Below are positions 17,104 through 25,970 of a stretch of DNA of 64,000 nucleotides, piece after piece. Source of the stretch: Candidatus Melainabacteria bacterium (GTDB lineage: Bacteria > Cyanobacteriota > Vampirovibrionia > Obscuribacterales > Obscuribacteraceae); assembly GCA_003242885.1 (NCBI GenBank), contig QKMZ01000005.1, forward strand, positions 372,001 through 436,000, read 5' to 3'. Below the pieces are notes generated by a model that saw nothing but the letters and a program-made list of their open reading frames with translations, was not told where the DNA came from and searched no databases. The position numbers and the translations under genes were made by a program. The first letter of the stretch is position 1. The number at the start of each line of letters is the position of its first letter.

Positions 17104-17802
17104 CTATTTCAATGAGCTGCCTTGATTTGTGCTCGGGCTGTTCACTTTTACAAACGGTGCCTTCACCTGCGCTCCGTCCGCACTGTTGTATTTTACAAAT
17201 GGTGCTTTGACTTGTGCACCATCGTCGCAGTTGTATTTCACGAATGGCGCTTTCACTTTCACACCTTCCGGACCGCCGACGTTAACGTCAACGAATGGAA
17301 CCTTAACGTGCGTTCCGTTGCCGTCCGTATTGGACACGTTTACCGCATTCATTGCCCCTTCGATTATTCTTTGAAGCAATCGTTTTTGAGGCGGGTTGAT
17401 TGAAGGATCTTGCGAGTAATTGCCGAGTAAAGCAGGCGGGTTGGTTACCGGTGTGTTCAATCCTTGTGGTGTAAAACCTTGCTGAACGCCGCTCTGCGAA
17501 GTTCCGCCTTGCTGCGCCGCACCTTGCAGAGCTGCGCCTTGCCCGGCGTGAGTTCCTGCGTTTTGTGAAACACCTGGAGCTGCCGTACCAGTTTGATTCT
17601 TTGGAGCCCAGCTTGCGGGAGCCGGTGGATTTTGCGTGCCTGAAAATTGTGGTCCTGGAGGCGCGGTCAAAGTTTTTCCGATATCAAAATCTTTGAGCAA
17701 ATCATCTTTGCTCTGATTTAAAATGTTTTGAGCAAACGCCTGCGTGCCCCACATGGAAAAGCCTGCGGCTACCAAAATGGCTGCCTTCCACTCGCTCTTC
17801 AT
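17104..17802 (-). CDS. Secreted protein with C-terminal VKAPFVKYN repeats
   Basis: 232 residues. A signal peptide (KAAILVAAGFSMWGTQAFAQ) precedes a low-complexity Gly/Gln/Ala region (GAALQGAAQQGGTSQSGVQQ) at about 70-130. The C-terminal 75 residues hold four tandem units of about 15 residues built on VKAPFVKYN: GTHVKVPFVDVN, GVKVKAPFVKYN, GAQVKAPFVKYN and GAQVKAPFVKVN. The two middle repeats are also nearly identical in DNA, which points to recent duplication. No family recognised; the repeat probably forms beta strands, and export is likely. Confidence 0.72.
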   Translation of the reverse strand: MKSEWKAAILVAAGFSMWGTQAFAQNILNQSKDDLLKDFDIGKTLTAPPGPQFSGTQNPPAPASWAPKNQTGTAAPGVSQNAGTHAGQGAALQGAAQQGGTSQSGVQQGFTPQGLNTPVTNPPALLGNYSQDPSINPPQKRLLQRIIEGAMNAVNVSNTDGNGTHVKVPFVDVNVGGPEGVKVKAPFVKYNCDDGAQVKAPFVKYNSADGAQVKAPFVKVNSPSTNQGSSLK

Positions 17803-17930
17803 TTAAGCCTCTCTTTCTAAAGTGTGACTTACGTCCCGGGCACGACCGAGTAGTTGATTTTAGCAAACGCACTAACACTTAGCGCTAGCTAGTTTTCTGA
17901 CTAGGTCACGTCTGCGCTGGAGCATTTGAG

Positions 17931-18446
17931 TCAGTGTGCCTTCTGCGCCAAGCCTTCTGCCGCAGTTTTTACTCTGGCGAGACGTGCGTCGATTTTGCTC
18001 TTCAGAAATTGATTTGTGACACTCTGAGCGTAAGGCAGTCCGGTGTCGAGCACGGAGTGCAGTGAGAGCGTGATTCCACTCGGTGATTCTGCTAACTCCC
18101 AACTGCCCCACATCTCTTTAAACTTGTCAGACCGCACCATCTTGTAATCAATGCGCTTGAGCGGTGTTTCTTCTTGCACCAAAAGGCACGTCGCAGCGCC
18201 CACTACGGGGATAGAGTTGAACTTCTGTTCGAGCAAAACGCGATTGCCCTTTTGCTCTACGACCTTGCTATAGGTGATGTCCGGATCGCTTTGACGCTCG
18301 TGGTGTACGGCATCCCACACCGCTTGAGCGGGTGCTGTGATTTCAACCTTCCCTGTGACACCGTCCGATGGTGATTGGCTGAATGCGGGGCTAGCGGTGA
18401 AAGAACAAATTGCCAACGTAGCCAGAAGACCGAGACTTTTCTTCAT
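17931..18446 (-). CDS. Secreted SRPBCC (START-like) protein
   Basis: 171 residues with a signal peptide (KKSLGLLATLAICSFTASPA, cleavage near AFS). The mature part follows the polyketide-cyclase/SRPBCC pattern: a first strand GKVEITAPAQAVWDAVHHER, central strands with RVLLEQKFNSIP and KRIDYKMVRSDKF, strand WGSWELAESPSGITLSLHSV, and a long C-terminal helix (VTNQFLKSKIDARLARVKTA). The fold binds hydrophobic ligands in a deep cavity. An exported version may carry lipid or small molecules in the periplasm. The ligand cannot be told. Confidence 0.8.
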   Translation of the reverse strand: MKKSLGLLATLAICSFTASPAFSQSPSDGVTGKVEITAPAQAVWDAVHHERQSDPDITYSKVVEQKGNRVLLEQKFNSIPVVGAATCLLVQEETPLKRIDYKMVRSDKFKEMWGSWELAESPSGITLSLHSVLDTGLPYAQSVTNQFLKSKIDARLARVKTAAEGLAQKAH

Positions 18447-18610
18447 GAGACACTTCCGTTTCCGTGAGAGCGCGTACTAACCCAAAGATGCGCTGAGAAA
18501 AAATAGGTTCCCTATGTCGATCCTGTAAATTGTACGTTTTCCAAGGCTTCGGCGATTAGTTAATCTGCCAAAATTGAACTTTTATATGCGGTGAGGCGGG
18601 TGCGAGCAAA

Positions 18611-19495
18611 ATGAAGATTGCCTATCTGGGGTTGGGGCTAATGGGGCAAGCGATGGCGGTCAATTTAGCCAAAGCTGGTCTCGAGGTGGTCGGGTGGAAT
18701 AGAACCCCTGGCAAACCCGGCGAAGCGGCGTTAATGGCGGCTGGGGGGAAAGTCGAGAACTCAATAGAGGCCGCCGTGAAGGATGCCGCGGTAGTTTTTA
18801 CTTGCCTGGGTGACATTGGAGATGTTGAGCAGGTTTTGACGGGCAAAGGCGGTGTTGTCGATTTTGCTATGGCTGGTGTCGTTATTGCCGACTTTTCTAC
18901 TATCGGACCGGAAGCGGCGAAGCGCATTTACGATGCGTTAAGGGCAAAGAGCATGCATTTCCTCGACGCGCCCGTGACTGGTGGTGACGTCGGTGCGCGC
19001 AACGGCACCTTGACCATTATGGTTGGTGGTGATGAAGAGCCATTTAGAAAGGCTTTGTTTGCGTTGGAAAAAATGGGCAAGAATATCAAACATTGTGGAC
19101 CGTCCGGCTCCGGACAAGCTCTCAAGCTCTGCAATCAGATTCTTTGCGCAGTCAATATGATTTCAGTATGCGAGGCGTTTCGACTGGCAGAGCAATTAGG
19201 CGTTGATGAAAACCTGCTAGTAGACGTACTTTCCGGAGGTGCTGGTGGTTCGTGGGCGTTGAGCAATCTTGGTCCGAGAATTATCAAGAAAGATTTTGAA
19301 CCAGGTTTTGCGTTGAAACACATGTTGAAGGACTTGCGTCTCGTGTTTGAGAACATTGATGGACAGGATGATTTATTGCCGGGTACAAAACTTGCGCAAG
19401 ACTTGTTCAAGATAGTTGGGGAAGGTGACGGTTCTGATAGTGGTGGCGCAGATGGTGCGCGTGGAACCCAAGCAATGCGATTGGCATATAAATAG
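18611..19495 (+). CDS. NAD(P)-dependent beta-hydroxyacid dehydrogenase
   Basis: 294 residues, 3-hydroxyisobutyrate dehydrogenase/tartronate semialdehyde reductase family. The N-terminal Rossmann motif is KIAYLGLGLMGQAMAVNLAK, and WNRTPGK follows the second strand; the Arg there suggests NADP preference. The substrate motif is FLDAPVTGGDVGARNGTLTIM, and the catalytic Lys is in GSGQALKLCNQIL. The C-terminal helical domain is complete. Candidate substrates are 3-hydroxyisobutyrate, glycerate or succinic-semialdehyde-type acids. Upstream is 160 bases of non-coding DNA; the gene seems monocistronic. Confidence 0.9.
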   Translation: MKIAYLGLGLMGQAMAVNLAKAGLEVVGWNRTPGKPGEAALMAAGGKVENSIEAAVKDAAVVFTCLGDIGDVEQVLTGKGGVVDFAMAGVVIADFSTIGPEAAKRIYDALRAKSMHFLDAPVTGGDVGARNGTLTIMVGGDEEPFRKALFALEKMGKNIKHCGPSGSGQALKLCNQILCAVNMISVCEAFRLAEQLGVDENLLVDVLSGGAGGSWALSNLGPRIIKKDFEPGFALKHMLKDLRLVFENIDGQDDLLPGTKLAQDLFKIVGEGDGSDSGGADGARGTQAMRLAYK

Positions 19496-19602
19496 AAGTT
19501 GCAAGCAAAGTAAGCGCAATCGGAGAATTAAGGTCAGCCGCTGTGCGTTTAATGTGCTGCTAAAATACGACTACTAGTTTGTGTGGGCAAAGGTTGCAGT
19601 TG

Positions 19603-20196
19603 ATGAGTACTCAGACGAGAATATTTTTCGTCGATGATGATCGAGTCGTTCGCACTTGCTTGCGGCATTTCTTGAAAAAATTCGATGATTTCGAATTGAT
19701 TGGCGAAGCTGAAGACGGCAATTCCGCCGTCGAGTCGATTCTCGACTTGTCTCCATCGGTAGCGCTGGTCGACATTGGTCTGCCTCGCATCAACGGCATC
19801 GAAGTTACCCGCAAAGTTAAGACAGAGCTGCCAGACTGTAAAGTGCTGATGCTTACATCGAGCGATGACGCTCGCGACATCTTTGCTTCTCTTGACGCCG
19901 GTGCCGATGGATATGTGCTAAAAGGTGATTTGGCCGCCAATCTGGAGGTTGCTATCCGGTCGGTACGGGTCGGCTCCGTCTGGCTGGACCCAGGCATCGC
20001 ACGCATAGTTCTGGACGCCTCCAATCAGCGTCAGGCGAGCGGAAATATCTCACAATCCGGCATGTTATCGACCGATGAGGCAGAATTGCTTGGCAGCATC
20101 GCCGGAAGCAGCTGTCAGGACGGTGTTTGCCTCGTAGATCCAGCTTTCTTGAGAAGGCTTAAGCGGCTTTCGCAAAGTGATTCTAAACGCTCCTAA
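19603..20196 (+). CDS. Stand-alone response-regulator receiver protein
   Basis: 197 residues from the ATG at 19603, with AAGG before it. The receiver domain occupies about 1-125: VDDDRVVRTC acidic pocket, phospho-acceptor Asp in VALVDIGLPRING, Thr/Ser in LMLTSSDDA, Lys in YVLKGDL. It resembles NarL/FixJ receivers, but no LuxR-type helix-turn-helix follows; the tail of about 70 residues (GMLSTDEAELLGSIAGSSCQ, then LVDPAFLRRLKRL) matches nothing I know. It may work by protein-protein contact. No kinase gene is adjacent. Confidence 0.85.
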   Translation: MSTQTRIFFVDDDRVVRTCLRHFLKKFDDFELIGEAEDGNSAVESILDLSPSVALVDIGLPRINGIEVTRKVKTELPDCKVLMLTSSDDARDIFASLDAGADGYVLKGDLAANLEVAIRSVRVGSVWLDPGIARIVLDASNQRQASGNISQSGMLSTDEAELLGSIAGSSCQDGVCLVDPAFLRRLKRLSQSDSKRS

Positions 20197-20327
20197 GGCG
20201 ACTGGCGGCGTTCATCAAGCTCTGTACTACTGCAAGCCGCAAGATGAATTAAATGCTTGGCCTATAAATTCTCAGCCAAGGTGGCTAGGATCAGCCAACT
20301 TGTCTGAGTACAACGGAGATATTTGGC

Positions 20328-20525
20328 ATGCCAACTGCTGAAACTGAAACTTCTGTGGACACTTCCATTCTGGATGAAATGGTTCACTGGATTAAAACCT
20401 TGAAAGACGTCGGCGTTTCGCCCGACACCGCCGCAAAATGCACCAGCGATTTCTTTATCGCTGCTGGTGTGGCTACAACCGAAGAAGTCTGGGAAGACGA
20501 AGGCGAAGAAGACGAAGACTTCTAA
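20328..20525 (+). CDS. Small acidic protein
   Basis: 65 residues, strongly acidic C-terminus (EEVWEDEGEEDEDF). The ATG has GGAG nine bases upstream and a good hairpin terminator follows, so it looks like a genuine short transcription unit. The N-terminal 45 residues are predicted helical (SILDEMVHWIKTLKDVGVSP). Cysteine appears once. No family recognised. Confidence 0.65.
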   Translation: MPTAETETSVDTSILDEMVHWIKTLKDVGVSPDTAAKCTSDFFIAAGVATTEEVWEDEGEEDEDF

Positions 20526-20557
20526 ACCCCGCCCGCTTCGGACGCAGATTAGATTTG

Positions 20558-20592
20558 ACGGCTTCCCGTATTCTCGGGAGGCCGTTTCGTTT
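20558..20592 (+). terminator. Hairpin terminator after the small acidic gene
   Basis: ACGGCTTCCCG (20558-20568) pairs with CGGGAGGCCGT (20575-20585) through eleven pairs including one G-U, then TTTCGTTTC follows. Confidence 0.7.
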
Positions 20593-20716
20593 CGGTGAAT
20601 ATTTGTACGACTCTGGGTCGACAACTGCGCATTGAAAGGTATTTGGGATTACATTCTTCTTGGCTATCTATTAGCCGAGGAATCCCGGTCATTGCCGAAT
20701 TTGAAGATTAGGCTTT

Positions 20717-21646
20717 ATGGAATTCGGACAAATCCCTCCTTCTAGCCGTGTGCGAAATAAGAGTGTCCTCAAATCTCCGTATTTGAGCGTACTTTTGCTG
20801 TCGTTTTTTTTGGTAGTGCCACTCATTTCTGGCTGCCAGCAGCCTCAACCTCCCGATCCGCGGAAACTCACCCCCATGGTTTCGGTCGAAGGTTCGGACA
20901 CCATGGGCGATTTGCTCAAGGTTTGGTCCCAAGAGTTTATGAAGAACAACCCGGATGTGCCGGTTTCCATCAACATTGGCGACACTTCTCAGGGCCTCGC
21001 AGCCTTAATTGGCCGAACCACCGATCTTGCTTCTGCCTCGCGCGATCTCACTGATGAAGAAGTCGTGCTGGCTCATAAGCACAAAGTTCGATTAAGAAAA
21101 GTACCTGTAGCCCGTGACTCAGTTGCTGTGATTGTCAACGCAGACAATCCTGTAAACGACATGACTCTGACTGAGCTAAAAGCTGTGTTTACAGGCGAGA
21201 TCTCTAATTGGTCAAAGGTGGGCGGAAACGACGAGAAGATCGATGTCTTGGCGCGCGAGCCAGGCTCGGGTACAAGCAAGTTTTTTATTTCGCATGTTTT
21301 AAAACGCTCATCAATTGCAAAGTCTGCCACAACTGTTCCTTCTATCGAAGCGATGATGGAAACGATTGCGAATAACAAGAATGCGATCGGTTACGCAGGT
21401 ATGGAGGCGCTTAGCGAAGAGCCCGGAAAAATCAAGTCGTTGAAATTGCAACTTGTTAATGGTGGTACCGCAGTTGGTGCCACTGCCGCTTCGGCAATCG
21501 GTGGGTATCCACTTAGCCGTCCACTGTTTATGTTCATGGATCAAGATGCCAAGCCATCTGCGCAGAAATTTATCGACTTTTGCCTGAGTGAAGAAGGTCA
21601 AAAACTGGTAGAGAAAGCTGGCTACGCGAGCATCGACCGGAAGTGA
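20717..21646 (+). CDS. PstS-like phosphate-binding lipoprotein
   Basis: 309 residues. The N-terminal hydrophobic segment ends in the lipobox LISGC with lipidated Cys40, so the protein is probably membrane-anchored. The rest matches the PBP-like_2/PstS family: VSVEGSDTMGDLLKVWSQ (phosphate loop), GDTSQGLAALIGRTTDLASA, VARDSVAVIVNADNP, LTLTELKAVFTGE-type segment, and AREPGSGTSKFF. It would bind periplasmic phosphate for an ABC transporter, but pstCAB are not adjacent. Some family members are sensors or scavengers without transporter genes. No clear ribosome site precedes the ATG. Confidence 0.87.
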   Translation: MEFGQIPPSSRVRNKSVLKSPYLSVLLLSFFLVVPLISGCQQPQPPDPRKLTPMVSVEGSDTMGDLLKVWSQEFMKNNPDVPVSINIGDTSQGLAALIGRTTDLASASRDLTDEEVVLAHKHKVRLRKVPVARDSVAVIVNADNPVNDMTLTELKAVFTGEISNWSKVGGNDEKIDVLAREPGSGTSKFFISHVLKRSSIAKSATTVPSIEAMMETIANNKNAIGYAGMEALSEEPGKIKSLKLQLVNGGTAVGATAASAIGGYPLSRPLFMFMDQDAKPSAQKFIDFCLSEEGQKLVEKAGYASIDRK

Positions 21647-21697
21647 TTAGCGTTAACGTTCTTACTTCCTCTCGAATATTTCAGTCGCTTCTCTCCG

Positions 21698-22300
21698 CTA
21701 AGTAGCCGCCGGCTCCCATTCCTTGTCTGGTCCGTAAATGAAATTGCGCGCGGCATGAAGCATAGCAACAGCGCAGACCAGCGCACCGGTGGGCGATTCC
21801 ATGTCATCGGTTGTCCACCGCAGTCCCTTGTTGACGGTGAAGATTTGTTCATCCCAACATACTTCCATCTTATCTTCGTCGCCGGATACTAGGAGCTGTT
21901 TGTTCACACGAGAATCGTTCAGTTCAAAGGTTACATCATAGGCTTGCCTTAAGTCTTCGCCAAGAATGCCAAGCCTGATTTCGACGGGGTGCCATATTTC
22001 TGATTCGCTGATTTTCACACCTTCATGCCTGGCTCGGTCAAATGACGCTACTGAAAATTGCAGCCATTGTGAGCCCGTGCCATCACCAGCAGTATCGAAT
22101 TCATACTTTCTAGGCACGTACGGACCCGTCCTAAATTGACCTGCTTCCACTCTAAAAGTAAAGGGGTATTCAACCTGTCCGTCTGGCAACTCAAACTCCC
22201 CTATTCCGCATTCTTCATGATCAGAACTCAACCGTTGAAACCTAACAAGATATGTATCCTTGTTTGCTTCACTTATAGAAATAGGCTGAATTCGCAGCAC
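21698..22300 (-). CDS. Hypothetical protein, possible immunity partner
   Basis: 200 residues from a GTG at 22300, with AAAGGA nine bases upstream; that ribosome site overlaps the stop codon of the preceding 611-residue gene, and the intergenic gap is 12 bases. The protein is soluble, acidic and rich in aromatic residues (GDGTGSQWLQFSVASFDRAR, GVKISESEIWHPVEIRLGIL), apparently mostly beta. No family recognised. Its size, acidity and position directly after a gene with a C-terminal papain-like domain fit an immunity protein, but this is inference; a chaperone or regulatory partner is equally possible. Confidence 0.7.
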   Translation of the reverse strand: MLRIQPISISEANKDTYLVRFQRLSSDHEECGIGEFELPDGQVEYPFTFRVEAGQFRTGPYVPRKYEFDTAGDGTGSQWLQFSVASFDRARHEGVKISESEIWHPVEIRLGILGEDLRQAYDVTFELNDSRVNKQLLVSGDEDKMEVCWDEQIFTVNKGLRWTTDDMESPTGALVCAVAMLHAARNFIYGPDKEWEPAAT

Positions 22301-22312
22301 TTTCGCATTCCT

Positions 22313-24148
22313 TTAAAATTGGTGTACGGTTTCACCATTCCACACTGACTGAAGCTGTTCCACGGTCATTTTATACATGGTTCCATCAGGATCTCTAACT
22401 TTGACAAGATTTCGCATTTCCATTGGTCCGTTTTTGCTCTTCATCATGATTGGTCCAGGTTCCAATCCATCTATAACGACTACATGCTGTGCATTACCAA
22501 ATTTTGCAAACATTGCTCCAAATGGTGGTTTTAGAGTTTTTAAGAGGGTTTCGACTTTTGCTACAGAGTCTGTGTTGAACTTAGAGTGTAGCCACCGATC
22601 GTTGCCGAGTTCGTCAGGCAACCACGAGAAAGGAATTTGTGGTTGCGGATTCCTCTCTAGATATTCCCTGCCCCATCCGGCTTCTAGTTTAGCTCGAAGA
22701 GTTTCTTGATGGATTTTAAGCCCCGACAACATTGACCCTACTGCTGAAACGCATGAATTCTTGTGGGTTTGTTTAACCACGAGTTCTGGGGGACCTTCAA
22801 CAGGGTCAATGACTTCCCAGAATTTTCCGGCACCAGCAACCTTTCCTGTAGCTTCAACGTGGAGTGGATGTTCTCTGGAATCCTTTAGCGATATTTTGCC
22901 GAGGATTCGGTCTAGTGCATGACCGGCGGCAAGCCCCGTCGCGAAAAGTGCTGTGTCTGCAATTGGTGGCCCCAATTTTTCTTCGACAACATATTTCGTT
23001 TTCTCAAAATTAGAAGCGTTTGGATCTTTGCTCAGTTCCCAGAATGCGGGAGCTGTCTTAGCGAATGCGTCTGCATACTTTGCGCTAATTTGAGTAATCT
23101 GCTCCGCTGCTAACGCTATGCCTCCGGCTTGCAAGACAGTTGCGATACCTCGAAGAGCAAGATTAGAAGAGGTTGCGATCACTCCGATTGTTTTGCCTAA
23201 CATTATTCCTACTGCAAGACCGCTCATCTGATTCTCGAATTCGTTCTCGGCAATGACCTTATGGAGCACTTCTTTAGTTGCGCCCAAACAAGCGCCATCA
23301 ATTAACGCTGCTTTTGATAGATAGCCTGCGCGCTCCAGTGCGGGTAAATTTTTTGCTGCCTGTATCTCGTGCTGGGTCAACGTGTCTTGATACTTTTGAA
23401 GTACAACATCGCAGACGGCAGTATCGTGTATCTTCTCTCGGTCAAAATCGCTGAGTTTCGTTTGATCATGTTTTTCAAGTTGATGCTTGAAGTTTTGCTG
23501 AATTTCTTTATCGTCTTCCGGTCCGAGTCTTAAGCTGACGAAACCGGGGATAGAGCCAGGCATGAACGTTTTGATATCCGGCAAAGGAAATCGAACTTCA
23601 TTGGGAAACACTGGAGACTTGGCGTATTTTTCCAGTGCCGCTTCCCTTAGTTTCAAATCCCGGATTTCTATGGAAAGCATCTCTCCTGCTGTCTCGTCTA
23701 GAGCAGAAGTGGACAGTCCCTTTTTCTTTGAGTTCTCGCGCATCTCTTGAACGTTTCTTACGAACTTTTTTGTTTCATCCGATAAGGAATGATCGTCTGC
23801 GAGAACCTTCAGAATGTGAGTATTCGCTTTGTTGTCATGTTTGCGCGCTCTGGCATCTTTGTGCAGCGTATCGTCCACGGCGCTTTCTTTGGCTTTCTTG
23901 AGTACTTGTTTTTCTGTTAAAGGATTGTTTCTCGAGACGACCGTGCCGTCGTGCAATTCAACTTCGAGGGTGCCGCGTTGCGACGGACCCGCCGAGCCGC
24001 TCGGCATGTCTCTGTTTCTGCTCTGCGCATTTTTGACCTGCTTGGAGTCGACGGCTGCGTTTTCTGCACCGAGCTGACTGCTTTTCTCCGCAGATTTGAA
24101 GACCTGCTTCTCATTGGATTCGACGTTTTTGGAGGAATTGTCCGTCAA
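22313..24148 (-). CDS. Large protein with C-terminal papain/C39-like cysteine peptidase domain
   Basis: 611 residues from a TTG at 24148; an in-frame stop just upstream rules out a longer protein. Residues 1-130 are polar and repetitive in Lys/Ser/Asn; 130-300 are charged helices; about 300-410 contain Gly/Ala-rich hydrophobic segments (AVGIMLGKTIGVIATSSNLA, ALFATGLAAGHAL) that could enter membranes. The last 160 residues look like a papain-fold peptidase: Cys466 in THKNSCVSAVGSML, His555 in NAQHVVVIDGL and an Asp near 590 in KVRDPDG. This layout resembles polymorphic effectors with a C-terminal toxin domain, and a small gene follows 12 bases later. No signal peptide or known secretion marker was seen. 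Confidence 0.78.
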   Translation of the reverse strand: MTDNSSKNVESNEKQVFKSAEKSSQLGAENAAVDSKQVKNAQSRNRDMPSGSAGPSQRGTLEVELHDGTVVSRNNPLTEKQVLKKAKESAVDDTLHKDARARKHDNKANTHILKVLADDHSLSDETKKFVRNVQEMRENSKKKGLSTSALDETAGEMLSIEIRDLKLREAALEKYAKSPVFPNEVRFPLPDIKTFMPGSIPGFVSLRLGPEDDKEIQQNFKHQLEKHDQTKLSDFDREKIHDTAVCDVVLQKYQDTLTQHEIQAAKNLPALERAGYLSKAALIDGACLGATKEVLHKVIAENEFENQMSGLAVGIMLGKTIGVIATSSNLALRGIATVLQAGGIALAAEQITQISAKYADAFAKTAPAFWELSKDPNASNFEKTKYVVEEKLGPPIADTALFATGLAAGHALDRILGKISLKDSREHPLHVEATGKVAGAGKFWEVIDPVEGPPELVVKQTHKNSCVSAVGSMLSGLKIHQETLRAKLEAGWGREYLERNPQPQIPFSWLPDELGNDRWLHSKFNTDSVAKVETLLKTLKPPFGAMFAKFGNAQHVVVIDGLEPGPIMMKSKNGPMEMRNLVKVRDPDGTMYKMTVEQLQSVWNGETVHQF

Positions 24149-24295
24149 GTCGGAATGACCTCAATTTACGGATTCTGCCGTCCTGCATTTTGAACAGAGA
24201 TGTCTCGTAAATGAGTTGTACCCGCTTTCCTTGCCTTCTAGAAACTAGATCTTTTGTGGTCGCGTGCAACGTGACCCCACGCGTGGTAAGTAATC

Positions 24296-24351
24296 GGGCG
24301 ACGAATGGCGTCGCCCTGCGAAAATCGAACGACGTATGGCGTCGCTCCTAC
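24296..24351. repeat. Two copies of the dispersed palindrome
   Basis: Copies at 24296-24316 (core GCGACGAATGGCGTCGC) and 24327-24351 (core ACGACGTATGGCGTCGCT, ending CCTAC) stand in the same orientation 10 bases apart. The second overlaps the stop codon end of the small minus-strand gene at 24348. Confidence 0.75.
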
Positions 24352-24635
24352 GGCTCGAACGAAATTACGTTTCCCGTTTCAATTGCCTGTCTGAGCTTGT
24401 CGGCGGCTTCTGGATTCATTTTGCTCAAGATTTTTTCTGTTGCTTCGTAGTGCTCGCCGCACTGTGATGCGCGACTGGCATAATGCTGCAATTCCACCGC
24501 AGCTTTCACGTCGCCGTTGCATGCTTTGATCCAGTTGTTGCTGAAAAACGCTGCCAGCATGGATGTAACTTTATCGTCGTCAATCTCGCCCATGGAAGTC
24601 GGTGCGAATGCTGGTGTAGAAAGAGTTTGGGACAT
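24348..24635 (-). CDS. Small hypothetical helical protein
   Basis: 95 residues; ATG at 24635 with GAGG seven bases upstream. Sequence is helical and soluble (VTSMLAAFFSNNWIKACNGD, AAVELQHYASRASQCGEHYE, EKILSKMNPEAADKLRQAIE), with two cysteines. The last codons and stop lie within a copy of the dispersed palindrome. No family recognised; no operon partner. Confidence 0.68.
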   Translation of the reverse strand: MSQTLSTPAFAPTSMGEIDDDKVTSMLAAFFSNNWIKACNGDVKAAVELQHYASRASQCGEHYEATEKILSKMNPEAADKLRQAIETGNVISFEP

Positions 24636-24749
24636 GGGAAGACCTCTGCCTCTGGGATATTGTTAGAGTCCCGCGAGATATGTGAGCTTTACGTGAATGT
24701 TGCTCCGTACTTTTCCCACTCATCACGGGCAAGCGTAATTAGAGTCCCC

Positions 24750-25964
24750 TTATTCTTGCTTGCCGTTGGGATAAAAGATCGAGAGCAAACAAATCAAAAC
24801 GAAAACCCCGCACATCATTTTCTCTGATTCCGTAATGTTTTCATAATCGCGTCCGCCCATTCCACTTGAGATAAGTATCCAGAGTCCGAGAATCGCAGTA
24901 CCAGCCGTGATGACCGCGATAATGTCTCGCCGCAAGCCGGGTGTTGTGTCGAAAATTCTCATCAGCGGAACCAATAAGAGCACTTGCAAGATGATTGCCA
25001 TTGGTGCCACCACAGCTAGTGGTTTGAAAACCAAGAAAAGTACGGTAGAGGAAATCAAAGTTGCTAGCCAAACTCCAAAGCACGCGGTTGAAGCTCTCTC
25101 GTCCTCTGTGAGAATGCGCTTTCCGAAAGGATCGAGTAACAGCAGTAAGTTGAAGAATTTGCGTGCGGCAAGTGCCATGATCAGGAAGAGAAACGTCAGA
25201 GAGCGCAGCGGGGGGACGAAAACCAGAACAATCGCAAAAACAAGCGACGCTCTTCTGTCCATATCGGAGAGTTTTGCAGTTATGTAGGCGAATGGATAAT
25301 AGATCGGATTGCGTGCTTTTAGTGCTTCTAAAATCCCATCGCGCGCCCATTTTGAAGTGGGATTTAGTCGAAGCGCTTCGCGATAATGCTCGGCCGATTC
25401 TTTGGGTTTTCCTTGGCGAAAGAGAATCGAAGCTTTATTCGCGTGAGAAATGTCATTTTCAGGATCATGCGAAAGCGCTTCATCTACGCATTGTTCCGCT
25501 TCCTTATGTTTGCCGAGTTTCGTCAAAGCTGACGCTCTGCTGTTTAAGCAATCAACATTCTGCGGTGATACTTCAAGCCCGAGTTCTGCCATTCCGAGCG
25601 CTTTCTGCCAATCGTCGCGCATTAGGTGAATTTCTGCAGCCATGCCAAAGTAGGTGGCATGGTGAGGGTTCAGCCGCAAAGCTTCTTCGATTGCGGCTAG
25701 GGCTTCTTTAAGTCTTCCCCAGTGGTAATAAACGAACGAAATTGCATAATGATTCCACGAGTTATCGGGTTCTAAGTTGATGCACTCTTTCGCTTCTTTT
25801 ATCGCTTCATCAAAGCGCTTTTGCCCTGCCAGTGCGAGACCCAGCATCCCGTGCGCATATGAATCGTTGGGGTTTTCAGCTACTGCAAGGCGAAACTCAT
25901 CTTCCGCAAGTTTAAAGCGGCGTGAGTCGTAGAGAATGGAACCTCGTTCAAGATGATCGGTCAC
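24750..25964 (-). CDS. TPR protein with C-terminal membrane domain
   Basis: 404 residues. The first 215 residues hold about six TPR units with the classic A-x-x-x-Y/F-x-x-x-G pattern (AHGMLGLALAGQKRFDEAIK, NHYAISFVYYHWGRLKEALA, SHANKASILFRQGKPKESAE). Four or five hydrophobic segments follow (LVFAIVLVFVPPLRSLTFLF, WLATLISSTVLFLVFKPLAV, VITAGTAILGLWILISSGM, MCGVFVLICLLSIFYP). It starts six bases after the stop of the TPR-AAA gene, so the two are probably one operon and may act together, with this protein giving a membrane site for the ATPase. Confidence 0.87.
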   Translation of the reverse strand: MTDHLERGSILYDSRRFKLAEDEFRLAVAENPNDSYAHGMLGLALAGQKRFDEAIKEAKECINLEPDNSWNHYAISFVYYHWGRLKEALAAIEEALRLNPHHATYFGMAAEIHLMRDDWQKALGMAELGLEVSPQNVDCLNSRASALTKLGKHKEAEQCVDEALSHDPENDISHANKASILFRQGKPKESAEHYREALRLNPTSKWARDGILEALKARNPIYYPFAYITAKLSDMDRRASLVFAIVLVFVPPLRSLTFLFLIMALAARKFFNLLLLLDPFGKRILTEDERASTACFGVWLATLISSTVLFLVFKPLAVVAPMAIILQVLLLVPLMRIFDTTPGLRRDIIAVITAGTAILGLWILISSGMGGRDYENITESEKMMCGVFVLICLLSIFYPNGKQE

Positions 25965-25970
25965 GATTCT

